Source: Solimonas sp040066175
GTDB lineage: Bacteria > Pseudomonadota > Gammaproteobacteria > Nevskiales > Nevskiaceae
Reading direction: 5' to 3'
Length of the DNA stretch: 64,000 bases
Assembly: GCF_040066175.1 (NCBI RefSeq)
Contig: NZ_JBEAAM010000021.1
Span: 1 to 64,000 of the forward strand
Positions 1-8,594 of this stretch are shown piece by piece. The notes below the pieces were generated by a model. It saw only the letters and a program-made list of their open reading frames with translations, had not been told where the DNA came from and made no database searches. The position numbers were made by a program, and so were the translations under genes. How positions within the stretch are numbered: position 1 is the first letter of the stretch; each line of letters opens with the position of its first letter.

Positions 1-190
1 TGCCTACTGCAGACCCGAGAACAAGGTCTCGCTCGGCTTCGTCGAAGGACTCAACAACAAGATCCGCGTCATCCAGCGCCGCGCCTACGGCCTGCGAGAT
101 GAGGAATACCTGCGCTTGAAGGTGCTCACCTGCATGCTGCCGGAGCTGTGAAAGTGCGCAAAAGTACCCACACGATTTCACGAAGACCCC
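1..190 (+). mobile_element. Right end of an ISL3-family insertion sequence
   Basis: The window opens inside an insertion sequence. A transposase C-terminus is followed by a candidate terminal inverted repeat at about 165-189; read from the outside it begins GGGTCTTCGTGAAATC, which resembles ISL3-family ends as I recall them. The left part is outside the window, so the opposite inverted repeat and the 8-bp target duplication cannot be checked. The IS stops about 10 bp before the first CRISPR repeat, at the predicted leader-distal (oldest) end of the array. Confidence 0.7.
2..151 (+). CDS. ISL3-family transposase, C-terminal fragment (cut by window edge)
   Basis: The last 49 codons of a transposase are visible in frame 2. 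They contain the segment FVEGLNNKIRVIQRRAYGLR, typical of the end of DDE_Tnp_ISL3 proteins, where the conserved N-K-I-R-x-I-x-R-R-A-x-G region carries the final catalytic-core helix. Translation ends at TGA 149-151. The start lies outside the window, so whether the gene is intact is unknown. The product would catalyse cut-and-paste transposition of the IS. Confidence 0.75.
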   Translation, partial: AYCRPENKVSLGFVEGLNNKIRVIQRRAYGLRDEEYLRLKVLTCMLPEL

Positions 191-199
191 AAACATTCA

Positions 200-2548
200 C
201 GGTTCATCCCCGCGTGCGCGGGGAACACTAACCCGTCCCCCCGGAGGTGACGCCGTGTCGCGGTTCATCCCCGCGTGCGCGGGGAACACTCCTTCGAGCC
301 TGAATGTAAGATCGGGGCGCGCGGTTCATCCCCGCGTGCGCGGGGAACACTGTCGATCCCTCCTTCAAAGCAAGTCGCTGTCCGGTTCATCCCCGCGTGC
401 GCGGGGAACACGAGGCCCAGCGCGCCCAGGACGAGCGCCGCGCCGGTTCATCCCCGCGTGCGCGGGGAACACAGAAGGCGCCGATGGTCCGCGCTGAAGG
501 TGACCGGTTCATCCCCGCGTGCGCGGGGAACACGGTGATTGCGCTGCCACGTGTGATGTCATCGACGGTTCATCCCCGCGTGCGCGGGGAACACTGCGGC
601 CTGCAGGGCCTTGTAGCCCCCGGTGCCGGTTCATCCCCGCGTGCGCGGGGAACACGCGCTCGTCCTCGCTGGCCAGCAGACGCTTGGCGGTTCATCCCCG
701 CGTGCGCGGGGAACACGGCTTGGCGTAACAACCCTATCGCCCTAACTGGAGGTTCATCCCCGCGTGCGCGGGGAACACGTTGTCGGCGATGGCACGCTGC
801 AATTCCACGACGGTTCATCCCCGCGTGCGCGGGGAACACGTATATCCATATCGCAATCACGCACTCATAACTGGTTCATCCCCGCGTGCGCGGGGAACAC
901 TTCATGGCCCGCGTCGTCTGGCGCGGGCTTCTCTGGTTCATCCCCGCGTGCGCGGGGAACACGCGGAGCCAACGATCAAGCGTCAGTGCGGAGTCGGTTC
1001 ATCCCCGCGTGCGCGGGGAACACTGCCCGCACTGTCAGTCCGCGAACCTCGTTGGCGGTTCATCCCCGCGTGCGCGGGGAACACGTTGAACAACGCTGCG
1101 ATCTGCTGGTCGAGGTCGGTTCATCCCCGCGTGCGCGGGGAACACGAGTTGACCGACATGGCCAGCGGGCTGCAGCAGGGTTCATCCCCGCGTGCGCGGG
1201 GAACACCTTATGTCATCACCGGGTCGGATCCGTCTGCCCGGTTCATCCCCGCGTGCGCGGGGAACACAAAACCCCTGCGTCGCTACGGCGAGCGGCGGAC
1301 GGTTCATCCCCGCGTGCGCGGGGAACACGTCTCCCGACAGTTGAATACGTGGAGGCGCTACGGTTCATCCCCGCGTGCGCGGGGAACACATTTGATACAC
1401 AGTAACTCCCGCTGCAAACACCGGTTCATCCCCGCGTGCGCGGGGAACACAAGGAGCCTGGGCCGAGGATGTAGCTGCCAGCCGGTTCATCCCCGCGTGC
1501 GCGGGGAACACGAGATACCAATGGTCATTGATGTTCGTGACAACGGTTCATCCCCGCGTGCGCGGGGAACACTACTTGCTGAAGCCGAAACCGACGCGGT
1601 CGGGCGGTTCATCCCCGCGTGCGCGGGGAACACGCGAACGGCAGAGCGCAGCACGGCGCGCACGACGGTTCATCCCCGCGTGCGCGGGGAACACGCACTC
1701 ATGCTGAATCTCGTCGTGGCCTCTGCCGGTTCATCCCCGCGTGCGCGGGGAACACGTGACGGTCAGCTTCTTGCGCAGCGCCCCATCCGGTTCATCCCCG
1801 CGTGCGCGGGGAACACATCATCTGCATGTCCGCCGGCATCACCTGCGGAGGTTCATCCCCGCGTGCGCGGGGAACACGAGTTCACCGACGCAGGTAGCGG
1901 GCAGAAGGTCGGTTCATCCCCGCGTGCGCGGGGAACACGCGAACAGGGGCAGCTGCCCCGCATTGCGGGCCGGTTCATCCCCGCGTGCGCGGGGAACACA
2001 AGAGCGTGCAGGCGCTGACCGCCAGCTACACCGGTTCATCCCCGCGTGCGCGGGGAACACTAACGTGTCTTGGTTTCTCGTCCGCTCCAAGACGGTTCAT
2101 CCCCGCGTGCGCGGGGAACACGCCGCGAGGGCGGTGGCCGCATCGCGCTCCTGCGGTTCATCCCCGCGTGCGCGGGGAACACGCGGTTGCACACAACGAC
2201 GTGCTCGCAGCGGGCGGTTCATCCCCGCGTGCGCGGGGAACACTCGATGCCGGGCACGGCAACGGCATTCTCCCTCGGTTCATCCCCGCGTGCGCGGGGA
2301 ACACGCCGGCTTTTATGAACCGGACTATTCCAAAGCCGGTTCATCCCCGCGTGCGCGGGGAACACCCCCCCTGCCCTCCGGACTGTGCCCTCACCGGCGG
2401 TTCATCCCCGCGTGCGCGGGGAACACCGCAGCGTCAGCGGCAAGCCGGCCACCTCGACCGGTTCATCCCCGCGTGCGCGGGGAACACGTCTTATTAGCAA
2501 TCATCCTAGCGCGTGGAGGCGGTTCATCCCCGCGTGCGCGGGGAACAC
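200..2548 (-). CRISPR. Type I-E CRISPR array, 39 repeats and 38 spacers
   Basis: A 29-bp repeat (plus strand begins CGGTTCATCCCC, ends GCGGGGAACAC, with a GC-rich palindromic stem) recurs every 61 bp. Counting the GG of each repeat gives starts from 201 to 2521, that is 39 copies and 38 spacers of 32 bp, except two intervals of 62 bp ending at 751 and 935. Bases 2-29 of the repeat look identical in all copies; only the first plus-strand base varies (34 copies C; A at 750 and 1849, T at 872 and 934, G at 1178). The reverse complement (GTGTTCCCCGCGC... GGATGAACCG) is the usual I-E orientation, so crRNA should be transcribed leftwards from the cas2 side. The newest spacers would then be near 2500 and the oldest near 230. 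Cas6e would cut to leave an 8-nt AUGAACCG handle. I saw no duplicated spacers. Translations across this region are artefacts of the repeat. Confidence 0.98.
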
Positions 2549-2664
2549 TCTTGACGTAGATGCCTGATCCTGAAAGGCACGTGTAAGCTCTGCAAATCTA
2601 CCGCCGAAGTGCGCTCACGCCAACGCTTGCTTCGGCGGCTCGTGCTTTTTGTAAAAGAGCGGCT
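2549..2664 (-). promoter_or_regulatory. CRISPR leader between cas2 and the array
   Basis: These 116 bp separate the cas2 stop from the first repeat and are AT-richer than the surroundings. In type I-E systems the leader holds the crRNA promoter and the signals that direct Cas1-Cas2 integration at the first repeat. A 9-bp perfect inverted repeat is present (CCGCCGAAG 2601-2609 and CTTCGGCGG 2630-2638). I found no convincing IHF site by eye. Confidence 0.75.
2595..2623 (-). promoter_or_regulatory. Candidate sigma70 promoter for the CRISPR array
   Basis: On the minus strand, TTGGCG (plus 2618-2623) is followed after 17 nt by TAGATT (plus 2595-2600). Each hexamer matches four of six consensus bases with ideal spacing. 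Transcription would begin about 40 nt before the first repeat. The -35/-10 spacer contains one arm of the leader inverted repeat, so a hairpin- or protein-based control is possible. Confidence 0.4.
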
Positions 2665-2967
2665 CTACGGACCGAAGGGTGTCGCAGCTTCGGCCAGAAA
2701 CTCGACGAGTTTCACGCCATCGAAATCAACTGGCACACGCCGATTTCGTCCGACTGTCTCAAATTCGAATCCCGCCTCTTTGCCAGAATCTCGCCAAACG
2801 ATGACCGCGTTTCCATCCTCTATTCCTTCGATAACTTGGCTCCAGAGGTACTCGCGTATCTTACGGTTGTACTCGCCTACATATACACCAGCTCGGATCT
2901 CAAGCAACCACACTGCCATGCGGCCGCGCAGTCGCGGCGGTGCGTTCTCCAGAACGACGATGATCAT
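2665..2967 (-). CDS. cas2: CRISPR adaptation protein Cas2e
   Basis: A 100-aa protein matching type I-E Cas2. It starts MIIVVLENAPPRLRGRMAVW and carries the LEIRAGVYVG segment of the family. Cas2e forms the central dimer of the Cas1-Cas2 integrase that inserts new spacers at the leader-proximal repeat; its catalytic activity is not needed for this. The gene starts 3 nt after the cas1 stop and is the last gene of the operon, directly next to the leader and array, the usual E. coli-like order. Length is normal (94-105 aa). Confidence 0.96.
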   Translation of the reverse strand: MIIVVLENAPPRLRGRMAVWLLEIRAGVYVGEYNRKIREYLWSQVIEGIEDGNAVIVWRDSGKEAGFEFETVGRNRRVPVDFDGVKLVEFLAEAATPFGP

Positions 2968-2970
2968 TGC

Positions 2971-3888
2971 CTATCCCGCCACCCGGTGACCCGGATCGCC
3001 AATGACCTCAGGGTTGGGAATCGCGGGGCCGACTTGCTCATCACAAGGTTTTGGTGGCTCCCTGCCACCGACTGCAAAAATGGCCTCTATGTCGGGAATG
3101 ATGCGTTCGAGCAGATGGGTCCGCCGAAAGACATCGCGGCACTGGAGACGCACTTCCCGCTCTGGCTCGCGGATGTCCCTCGCCGCAACGCCGAAAGCCA
3201 GCGGAACCACCGTCTCGAACTTGTAGAGGTCGGCGATATCGTAAACAAACGACAGCGGCTTGCCCGTGTGAATAAAGCCGATGGCAGGGGCATACCCAGC
3301 GGCGAGCACGGCAGCCTCGGTCACGCCGTAGAGGCACGACGTCGCGGCAGACAAGCAGCGATTAGGTAGATCTCCAGCGTCCCAGGCCTCGACATCATAA
3401 TTGCGCTGCTTCCATTGGACGCCGAATTGGCGCGCAAGCAGCTTATACATCTGCCGAACGCGCGCGCCTTCGATGCCGCGAAGCTGATCGATGCTACGCC
3501 GCGCCGGGGCATCTTCACCAAACCGCCGTCGATACATCTCGCGGACGACGTTCAGGCGCGCGTCGTCATCCAGCGCCAAGGCCGCCTGATACAGCAGCCG
3601 GTCTGCGCGCGCACCACCCGGCTGGCCCGCCGAGTACAAACGCACGCCGCCTTCGCCAATCCAGACCAGCAGCGTTCCGACCTGCGCAGCAAGGCGCACC
3701 GCCGCGTGTGAAATGCGCGTACCCACCTCCAGCATCAGACAGACGACACCGCCGATCGGAATGTGGGTTCGCACGCCGTTCTTGTCGACGACGACGAACG
3801 CCCCGTCCAGCACATCGAGATTCCCCTTCTCGACATAAAGCACCGACAGGCGCTCTTTGATCGGGATCGGCTTGAGTGCGGGAAGCAT
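2971..3888 (-). CDS. cas1: CRISPR integrase Cas1e
   Basis: A 305-aa type I-E Cas1, the metal-dependent integrase that joins protospacers to the array. The start at 3888 gives the family N-terminus MLPALKPIPIKERLSVLY; an upstream in-frame ATG at 3936 would add 16 residues unlike the family and has no ribosome site. The active site is complete: Glu140 in RGIEGARVR, His207 in GFIHTGKP, and Asp217 and Asp220 in VYDIADLYKFE, one residue offset from E. coli E141/H208/D218/D221. A 95-nt gap separates it from cas6e, longer than other junctions in the operon. Confidence 0.96.
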   Translation of the reverse strand: MLPALKPIPIKERLSVLYVEKGNLDVLDGAFVVVDKNGVRTHIPIGGVVCLMLEVGTRISHAAVRLAAQVGTLLVWIGEGGVRLYSAGQPGGARADRLLYQAALALDDDARLNVVREMYRRRFGEDAPARRSIDQLRGIEGARVRQMYKLLARQFGVQWKQRNYDVEAWDAGDLPNRCLSAATSCLYGVTEAAVLAAGYAPAIGFIHTGKPLSFVYDIADLYKFETVVPLAFGVAARDIREPEREVRLQCRDVFRRTHLLERIIPDIEAIFAVGGREPPKPCDEQVGPAIPNPEVIGDPGHRVAG

Positions 3889-3983
3889 CAGTCCGCTCTG
3901 ATGGCGCGCACCGCTAGGCGCCACGCGGACCCGCATAGGTCGTGATCGTTACTCACCATGTCTCCAGATACGATGAGCCATCA

Positions 3984-4676
3984 TCAAATAGCAGGAGCAA
4001 TCGACAACAGGCCAAGCCCCATGACTTTGCCGTGACCGATGCCCATTTTCAGAGCTGCTTTAAACTTCGCGGCATCACTAACGGCGAGTCGCCCTTCAAA
4101 CAGAACCGAGTAGACGCTGATGGTATTACCATTGTGCTGCTTCCCACTCAGAATACCGGTCTGAGATACGCGGACATCAGGGCGAGCATATCGCGGCGAG
4201 CCGCTTAGGCAATCAAAATAGTCTTGGGAGTCCTGCGGCGGCAGTACAAAACCATGTTGCTCGCCCTTGCGCGCGAGCCAAGCAAGCTGAGCGTCGGGGT
4301 GGACCAGGCCTGTGCGTCTTCTCTGCACCGCCTTGCACGGATTGGCACGCAGTCGAAAGCGGAATATATGCCCAACAGACAGCCGGTCGAGTGCTAACCT
4401 CTGCTCTAGATCGATACCAGGTTCGGCTCGATCGAGCCAATCGGATGGGGCGACGCGCGTCCAATCCGGACTCGCGGACGACTGGATCAACAAACGGGGC
4501 CGACCGTGTTCATCGGTCTCAGGTTCCAATCGCCATAACAATGCGCCACCCGAAGGGCACGGCATGTCGTGCGGGAAGAACGCGCGGCATAGCGTGGCGT
4601 GCATCTGGTAAGGATCGGCGAGATCGCGGCGCGCTTCCTTGCAGCGTGGGTTGAGGTGAATCCTATGCAGGTACAT
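3984..4676 (-). CDS. cas6e: CRISPR endoribonuclease Cas6e (CasE)
   Basis: A 230-aa subunit that cuts the array transcript within each repeat and stays bound to the 3' hairpin in Cascade. It begins MYLHRIHLNPRCKEARRDL; His26 in YQMHATLCRAFF is the position of the catalytic histidine of the family. The C-terminal glycine-rich loop (GIGHGKVMGLGLLSI) is the conserved RNA-binding motif of Cas6e. The start at 4676 overlaps the end of cas5e by 14 bp, indicating translational coupling. Longer in-frame readings upstream give non-homologous sequence. Confidence 0.95.
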   Translation of the reverse strand: MYLHRIHLNPRCKEARRDLADPYQMHATLCRAFFPHDMPCPSGGALLWRLEPETDEHGRPRLLIQSSASPDWTRVAPSDWLDRAEPGIDLEQRLALDRLSVGHIFRFRLRANPCKAVQRRRTGLVHPDAQLAWLARKGEQHGFVLPPQDSQDYFDCLSGSPRYARPDVRVSQTGILSGKQHNGNTISVYSVLFEGRLAVSDAAKFKAALKMGIGHGKVMGLGLLSIAPAI

Positions 4677-5343
4677 GCGGCGCTCCCCGTAATAGGTCGA
4701 TCCGTTCGGAACGCACGAAACGCGCTCCAAAACGCCGCTCGGCGAACGAGGACAAAGGTTGATCCATGCGCAGTGCGCCGCTGCCATCGGAAGACTCCAG
4801 CGACACCAGCAGGCGTTCGGGGGCGACCTCAAGACGACCGGGCGCTACTAGCCAGGGCTGAGCCGCGAGCGTCTCCAGCAAGGTTGTGTCCTTGACCCCA
4901 TCCTCCAGCCAGACGGGTTCGGACGGCACATAGGATTTACGCCCCAGCGCCAGCGGCCAGGCCGGGTTTTGCAAAGCGGCGTGCGCGCGTTCGAGCAGGG
5001 CGCGGTCTTTGCCTTCCAGCCCGACCAGGAACACTGCATCGGCAAGGTAATCGCGCGTGGTGACGGCGGTTTCGTGGATTTTCGAGCGGTCGGCGGAAAT
5101 GATGTTCTGCGCGGTTTGGAAGTCGCGTTTCAACACCCCGGGCCGGTCATGGCGTACACCCATCGTCAGCTTCGTCAGCGGTTCGAGGTCATTCCAATTT
5201 TCGCGGTCTATCCCCAGCGCGGCAGCCAGCAGCCCGATCACGCCGGACTTGCTCGGCTCCTTGCCAGTGTCGCGTTGGTCGAAGCGGCTGGTCGTGCCCC
5301 AGGACTGCATTGGCCCCGCCAGTCGTAAAAGTAGCGTGGGCAT
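4663..5343 (-). CDS. cas5e: Cascade subunit Cas5e (CasD)
   Basis: A 226-aa Cas5e that caps the 5' handle of the crRNA in Cascade. The N-terminus MPTLLLRLAGPMQSWGTTSR holds the family motif L-R-L-x-G-P-x-Q-S-W-G. The segment EPSKSGVIGLLAAALGI follows, then RDYLADAVFLVGLEG. I start at 5343 because it gives the family N-terminus and lies 4 nt after the cas7e stop; an ATG at 5376 would start within cas7e. It sits between cas7e and cas6e, the standard order. Confidence 0.95.
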   Translation of the reverse strand: MPTLLLRLAGPMQSWGTTSRFDQRDTGKEPSKSGVIGLLAAALGIDRENWNDLEPLTKLTMGVRHDRPGVLKRDFQTAQNIISADRSKIHETAVTTRDYLADAVFLVGLEGKDRALLERAHAALQNPAWPLALGRKSYVPSEPVWLEDGVKDTTLLETLAAQPWLVAPGRLEVAPERLLVSLESSDGSGALRMDQPLSSFAERRFGARFVRSERIDLLRGAPHVPA

Positions 5344-5347
5344 GGTC

Positions 5348-6520
5348 TTACCCCTGCACGGCGTTAAGTGCCGCATCCAGCACCTTTTCCAACGAGCCTT
5401 CCTCCGTGCCGAAGCCGCTCAACTCGGCACGGGCGAGATTGAGCACATAGGTCTGGCACTTGCGCGGGTAAGCCGTCTCCAGTTCGCCGCCCTTTTTGGC
5501 CAAGGCCTCGGCCGATTTGCGGGTGAGTGATTCGCCGGGTTTGGCGCGGATCGCCGTCTCGAACGCATTGGCGAGGTTGCGCGGCGCGGCGTCATGGCAC
5601 ACCGTCACCGCGACGAACTCCGGCGGGTTATGCGCGGCGAAGCTGTTCTGCTTGCCGGTCGGCTCGGCCATGACGAACCCTTCGAGGAAAGTTCGCAGCC
5701 CCTTGGCAGCGAGGTCAATGTCGCCTTGCAGGTTGTCGACGAGCTTGGCCCAATCGACCACGGCGTAGCGGTAGTAACACGCCGAATTGAATTCCACCGT
5801 GCCCATCATGTCGGCGCCGGCGGTGTCTTCCGGTTTCAGGTCGTCGACTGCCGTGTAGAAGTCGAATTCACGCTCGACCGCGTGGGTGGAAATCGCGTGC
5901 GCGACCTGGCAGGCGGCGTGCTGGTTTTTCTCGGGCATGTCGGCGAGCATGCGGCCGAATAGCGCAAGATCCACGGCTTTCCCGCCATTGAAAATCGATT
6001 CGAGCTTGTCCTTGAGTGCTTTGGGGGCGGCGCTGGCTGCATCCTTTTTGGACTTCTTGCCTTTTTTCTTGCCGGCGTCGCCCGTGTCGTCTTCGGGTTC
6101 CTCTGCGGCGATGATCTCGTCCCAGTGTTCGTGGATCGCATCGGCCAGCGCAGTAATTTCACGGCGACCGAGGAACAGCAGATACTGCGTCTTGCCGCCC
6201 TCCGCGGCTTTGAGCTTGACGTAGGACAGCGCGATCTCGGCTTTCGACAGCGTTTCCGCCGGGTCGCGCTTGCCAGCCAGCGCATCGACGATGGCCTGAT
6301 AAACGCGTTTGGTGCGCACCGCCAGTTCATCCGCACTGAAAATTCCTTCGCGCACTTTCTCGTCGAAGAATTGCCGGACCACGCGCTTGCCGCACTGGCT
6401 GGACACGCGCGCCCGGCGCATGCCGCCGAAGAACGCGTCCTTGGGCGCGCCGGTGTCGTCGCGGTTGAGGTTGGAAGGCGCGAAGTTTTGCAGGACGTGA
6501 ATCTCGATCAGGGTTTTCAT
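5348..6520 (-). CDS. cas7e: Cascade backbone subunit Cas7e (CasC/Cse4)
   Basis: A 390-aa protein that forms the six-subunit crRNA backbone of Cascade. The N-terminus (IEIHVLQNFAPSNLNRDDTG, then GGMRRARVSSQCGKR) is diagnostic for I-E Cas7. A lysine-rich low-complexity loop (GKKKGKKSKKD, about residues 153-163) appears to be an insertion relative to shorter homologues such as the 363-aa E. coli protein. The start codon overlaps the cse2 stop in ATGA (6517-6520), so translation is coupled, fitting the need for many copies per complex. Confidence 0.96.
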   Translation of the reverse strand: MKTLIEIHVLQNFAPSNLNRDDTGAPKDAFFGGMRRARVSSQCGKRVVRQFFDEKVREGIFSADELAVRTKRVYQAIVDALAGKRDPAETLSKAEIALSYVKLKAAEGGKTQYLLFLGRREITALADAIHEHWDEIIAAEEPEDDTGDAGKKKGKKSKKDAASAAPKALKDKLESIFNGGKAVDLALFGRMLADMPEKNQHAACQVAHAISTHAVEREFDFYTAVDDLKPEDTAGADMMGTVEFNSACYYRYAVVDWAKLVDNLQGDIDLAAKGLRTFLEGFVMAEPTGKQNSFAAHNPPEFVAVTVCHDAAPRNLANAFETAIRAKPGESLTRKSAEALAKKGGELETAYPRKCQTYVLNLARAELSGFGTEEGSLEKVLDAALNAVQG

Positions 6521-7065
6521 GCGGCGGTCTCCATTTCGGTGTCGGGTTCGGCCTGGGAAGCAGGGCTGAGCGTGCGATAAAAATCGCGCGCCCAGGCGTT
6601 CTGGATGCGCTTGTCGTTGCGATGCCAGTCGAGTAGGTCAGACAACAGTCGCTCGAAGTCGATGGGCTGCTCGTTCAGCAGCGCAGTCATCTGGCGCAGT
6701 CGGTGCGGGAGTTGATCCTTGTCGGCATCAAGTAGTGTGATAAATCGCCTCTCCGTGCTGGTGGGTTTGCTGCGTTCCTTTGCACTCAGCTTGTCTCTGC
6801 GCTCTTTGTCATGCAGTCCCACGGCAACTGCGAGTTTGATCCTTGTCTGTGGCTGACCTTCGCGCCAATGCGCCGCCCACAGCGCAGCGACGAGGTAATG
6901 CACCTCGCGCCGCCAGCCTTCCTGCTCGCCTTTCAAAAATGGCTCGACGTATTGAAAAGCCGGAATGTGCTGACCAGGGTCGAACGCGAGACTGCGGCGC
7001 AACACGGCCCGCGCCTTGTTGTCCGACTGGTTCAGTTGTTCCAGCCACGCGATGAGTCCACTCAT
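6517..7065 (-). CDS. cse2: Cascade small subunit Cse2 (CasB)
   Basis: A 182-aa small subunit, present as a dimer on the Cascade belly, where it stabilises the R-loop. It begins MSGLIAWLEQLNQSDNKARA and has the conserved segment HYLVAALWAAH and the C-terminal DLLDWHRNDKRIQNAWARDFY. The start at 7065 forms an ATGA overlap with the cse1 stop (7062-7065), and the stop overlaps the cas7e start in the same way. Readings further upstream are out-of-family. Confidence 0.94.
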   Translation of the reverse strand: MSGLIAWLEQLNQSDNKARAVLRRSLAFDPGQHIPAFQYVEPFLKGEQEGWRREVHYLVAALWAAHWREGQPQTRIKLAVAVGLHDKERRDKLSAKERSKPTSTERRFITLLDADKDQLPHRLRQMTALLNEQPIDFERLLSDLLDWHRNDKRIQNAWARDFYRTLSPASQAEPDTEMETAA

Positions 7066-8594
7066 GGGGTTTCCTCCTGCGGGTTGAGATGGCATTCGTA
7101 TTTCTGGATTTCGTCGTCCAGCACTCGAAGCTGCTTGTTGATCGCCCCTTCGGCGCGAACCAGCGCCCGGATCGCCCAGGCGTCGCCGGTCGAGACACTG
7201 GCGGCGTGTTGCGCCCAAACCTCGCGCAACGCGGATCTCACGGTTTTCAGCCAGTCGAGGCGGATGACGTCGGGGTCGTGTTCCAGCGTGTAGCTGCGCA
7301 GAGTGTCGTGGAAGGCGGCTTCGAGGCGCGACCAGTAAGACGGTGTCGCAGGGAGTTGCTCGACGAATTTGCTGACATCCTTGGGGTCGGGTTCGCGCTC
7401 ACCCCGGCTCAGTAGATCGCGCGCAAAATTCTTGCACGCTTGCCACAGGGCTTTCTGGGTGCCTTTGGCGTCACTGAGAAGCTGGCGGATTTCCGTGCGG
7501 ATCGCGCGGTCGCCGAGTAAGGCTTGCGGTAGGGCAAAGCGCTCCATGCGCCAGTATTCGATCTTGGCCTTGTCGTTGGCCTGCCCCAGTACCATGACAG
7601 ACTGCGGAAAGCGCTCACGCGTAAAACGCGTCAACGCAGCAGCGTGTTCGATGACTGCAGGTGCAAGGTGCGCATCGTCTGGCAGCAGGGAATCGAAATC
7701 ACGCCACAGGCCGCGTTCTTTGAACTGGATCGGCAGGCGCCCCTTTTTGTCGTCGATGCGGTAAGCCAGCATCGGATCTTGCAGGCCATCCGATGTGTGT
7801 TCGATCCCGGAGGCGAAGGCCAGCGCATCCACGTTGCCGGCCTCGTCGCTGCGCAGTCGGATTGAACGGGTTCGCCAGGTGTAACGATCGGCATGGCCAC
7901 TGATGGCACACTCGATGCCCTCTCTGAGGCGCTCGACCGATTCGGGCTCGCGCTCCCAGACCGGCAAATCCTGCTCAAGCACCGCGCGGTTTTGCGGGAC
8001 GAGGCTCAAGAGCAGCGTGTCTTCCAGAGCCTGCCCGATAGGTAGAACCATCGCTGCCGTCGCCGATGGAGCACTTTTGGTGTACTTGAAATCACTGTTG
8101 CCGCCACCCAATGCAAACGTTTGGATTGCCAGCAGCCAGCGCGCGGCGGCCGCAGGCGGGACGGCGCCTGCGGCGGTGATGTCGATGTGGTCGAACAGCA
8201 CCTTGGCGTTGTCGGCATTGTGTTCGGCTGCCAGTGCCGTCCACGCGCGCCAGGTCTTGGGCTCGAAATCAGGGATCTGGAAAAAAGGGAACTGCTCGTC
8301 GAACAGCCAGAACCGATTCCGCCACCTTTCCAGATACGCGCCGATCTTGTCCGCAGGCAGCCCGGCCTTGAACCAGCTCTTGGCCTGATCGATGTCGGTC
8401 GGCCCTTCCAGCGCGCGGTACAGCACGGCGAGCAGAAAACGGTGCAGGCTCGCCACGACCAGCGGCGACGGGTCTTCGATGACGGCGATGTCATTCGCCC
8501 GCAGCAGGGTCTCTTTGACCCCGAGTTCCGCCCGCGTGCCATCGGGAAAGCGCACGGGAATCCAGGGTTCGTCGATCAGGTTGAAGCGGCTCAT
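7062..8594 (-). CDS. cse1: Cascade large subunit Cse1 (CasA/Cas8e)
   Basis: A 510-aa PAM-recognition and Cas3-recruiting subunit of type I-E Cascade. The N-terminus MSRFNLIDEPWIPVRFPDGT is typical of Cse1, followed by FWLFDEQFPFFQIP. The C-terminal four-helix bundle region ends near KQLRVLDDEIQKYE. Length matches the family (about 500 aa). The start forms an ATGA overlap with the cas3 stop (8591-8594). Confidence 0.96.
   Translation of the reverse strand: MSRFNLIDEPWIPVRFPDGTRAELGVKETLLRANDIAVIEDPSPLVVASLHRFLLAVLYRALEGPTDIDQAKSWFKAGLPADKIGAYLERWRNRFWLFDEQFPFFQIPDFEPKTWRAWTALAAEHNADNAKVLFDHIDITAAGAVPPAAAARWLLAIQTFALGGGNSDFKYTKSAPSATAAMVLPIGQALEDTLLLSLVPQNRAVLEQDLPVWEREPESVERLREGIECAISGHADRYTWRTRSIRLRSDEAGNVDALAFASGIEHTSDGLQDPMLAYRIDDKKGRLPIQFKERGLWRDFDSLLPDDAHLAPAVIEHAAALTRFTRERFPQSVMVLGQANDKAKIEYWRMERFALPQALLGDRAIRTEIRQLLSDAKGTQKALWQACKNFARDLLSRGEREPDPKDVSKFVEQLPATPSYWSRLEAAFHDTLRSYTLEHDPDVIRLDWLKTVRSALREVWAQHAASVSTGDAWAIRALVRAEGAINKQLRVLDDEIQKYECHLNPQEETP

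Noticed and set aside
255..2567. Long open frames across the CRISPR array giving repetitive Arg/Gly/Pro-rich proteins
   Set aside because: They are only the 61-bp repeat read as codons, run on both strands, and have no ribosome sites or family resemblance.
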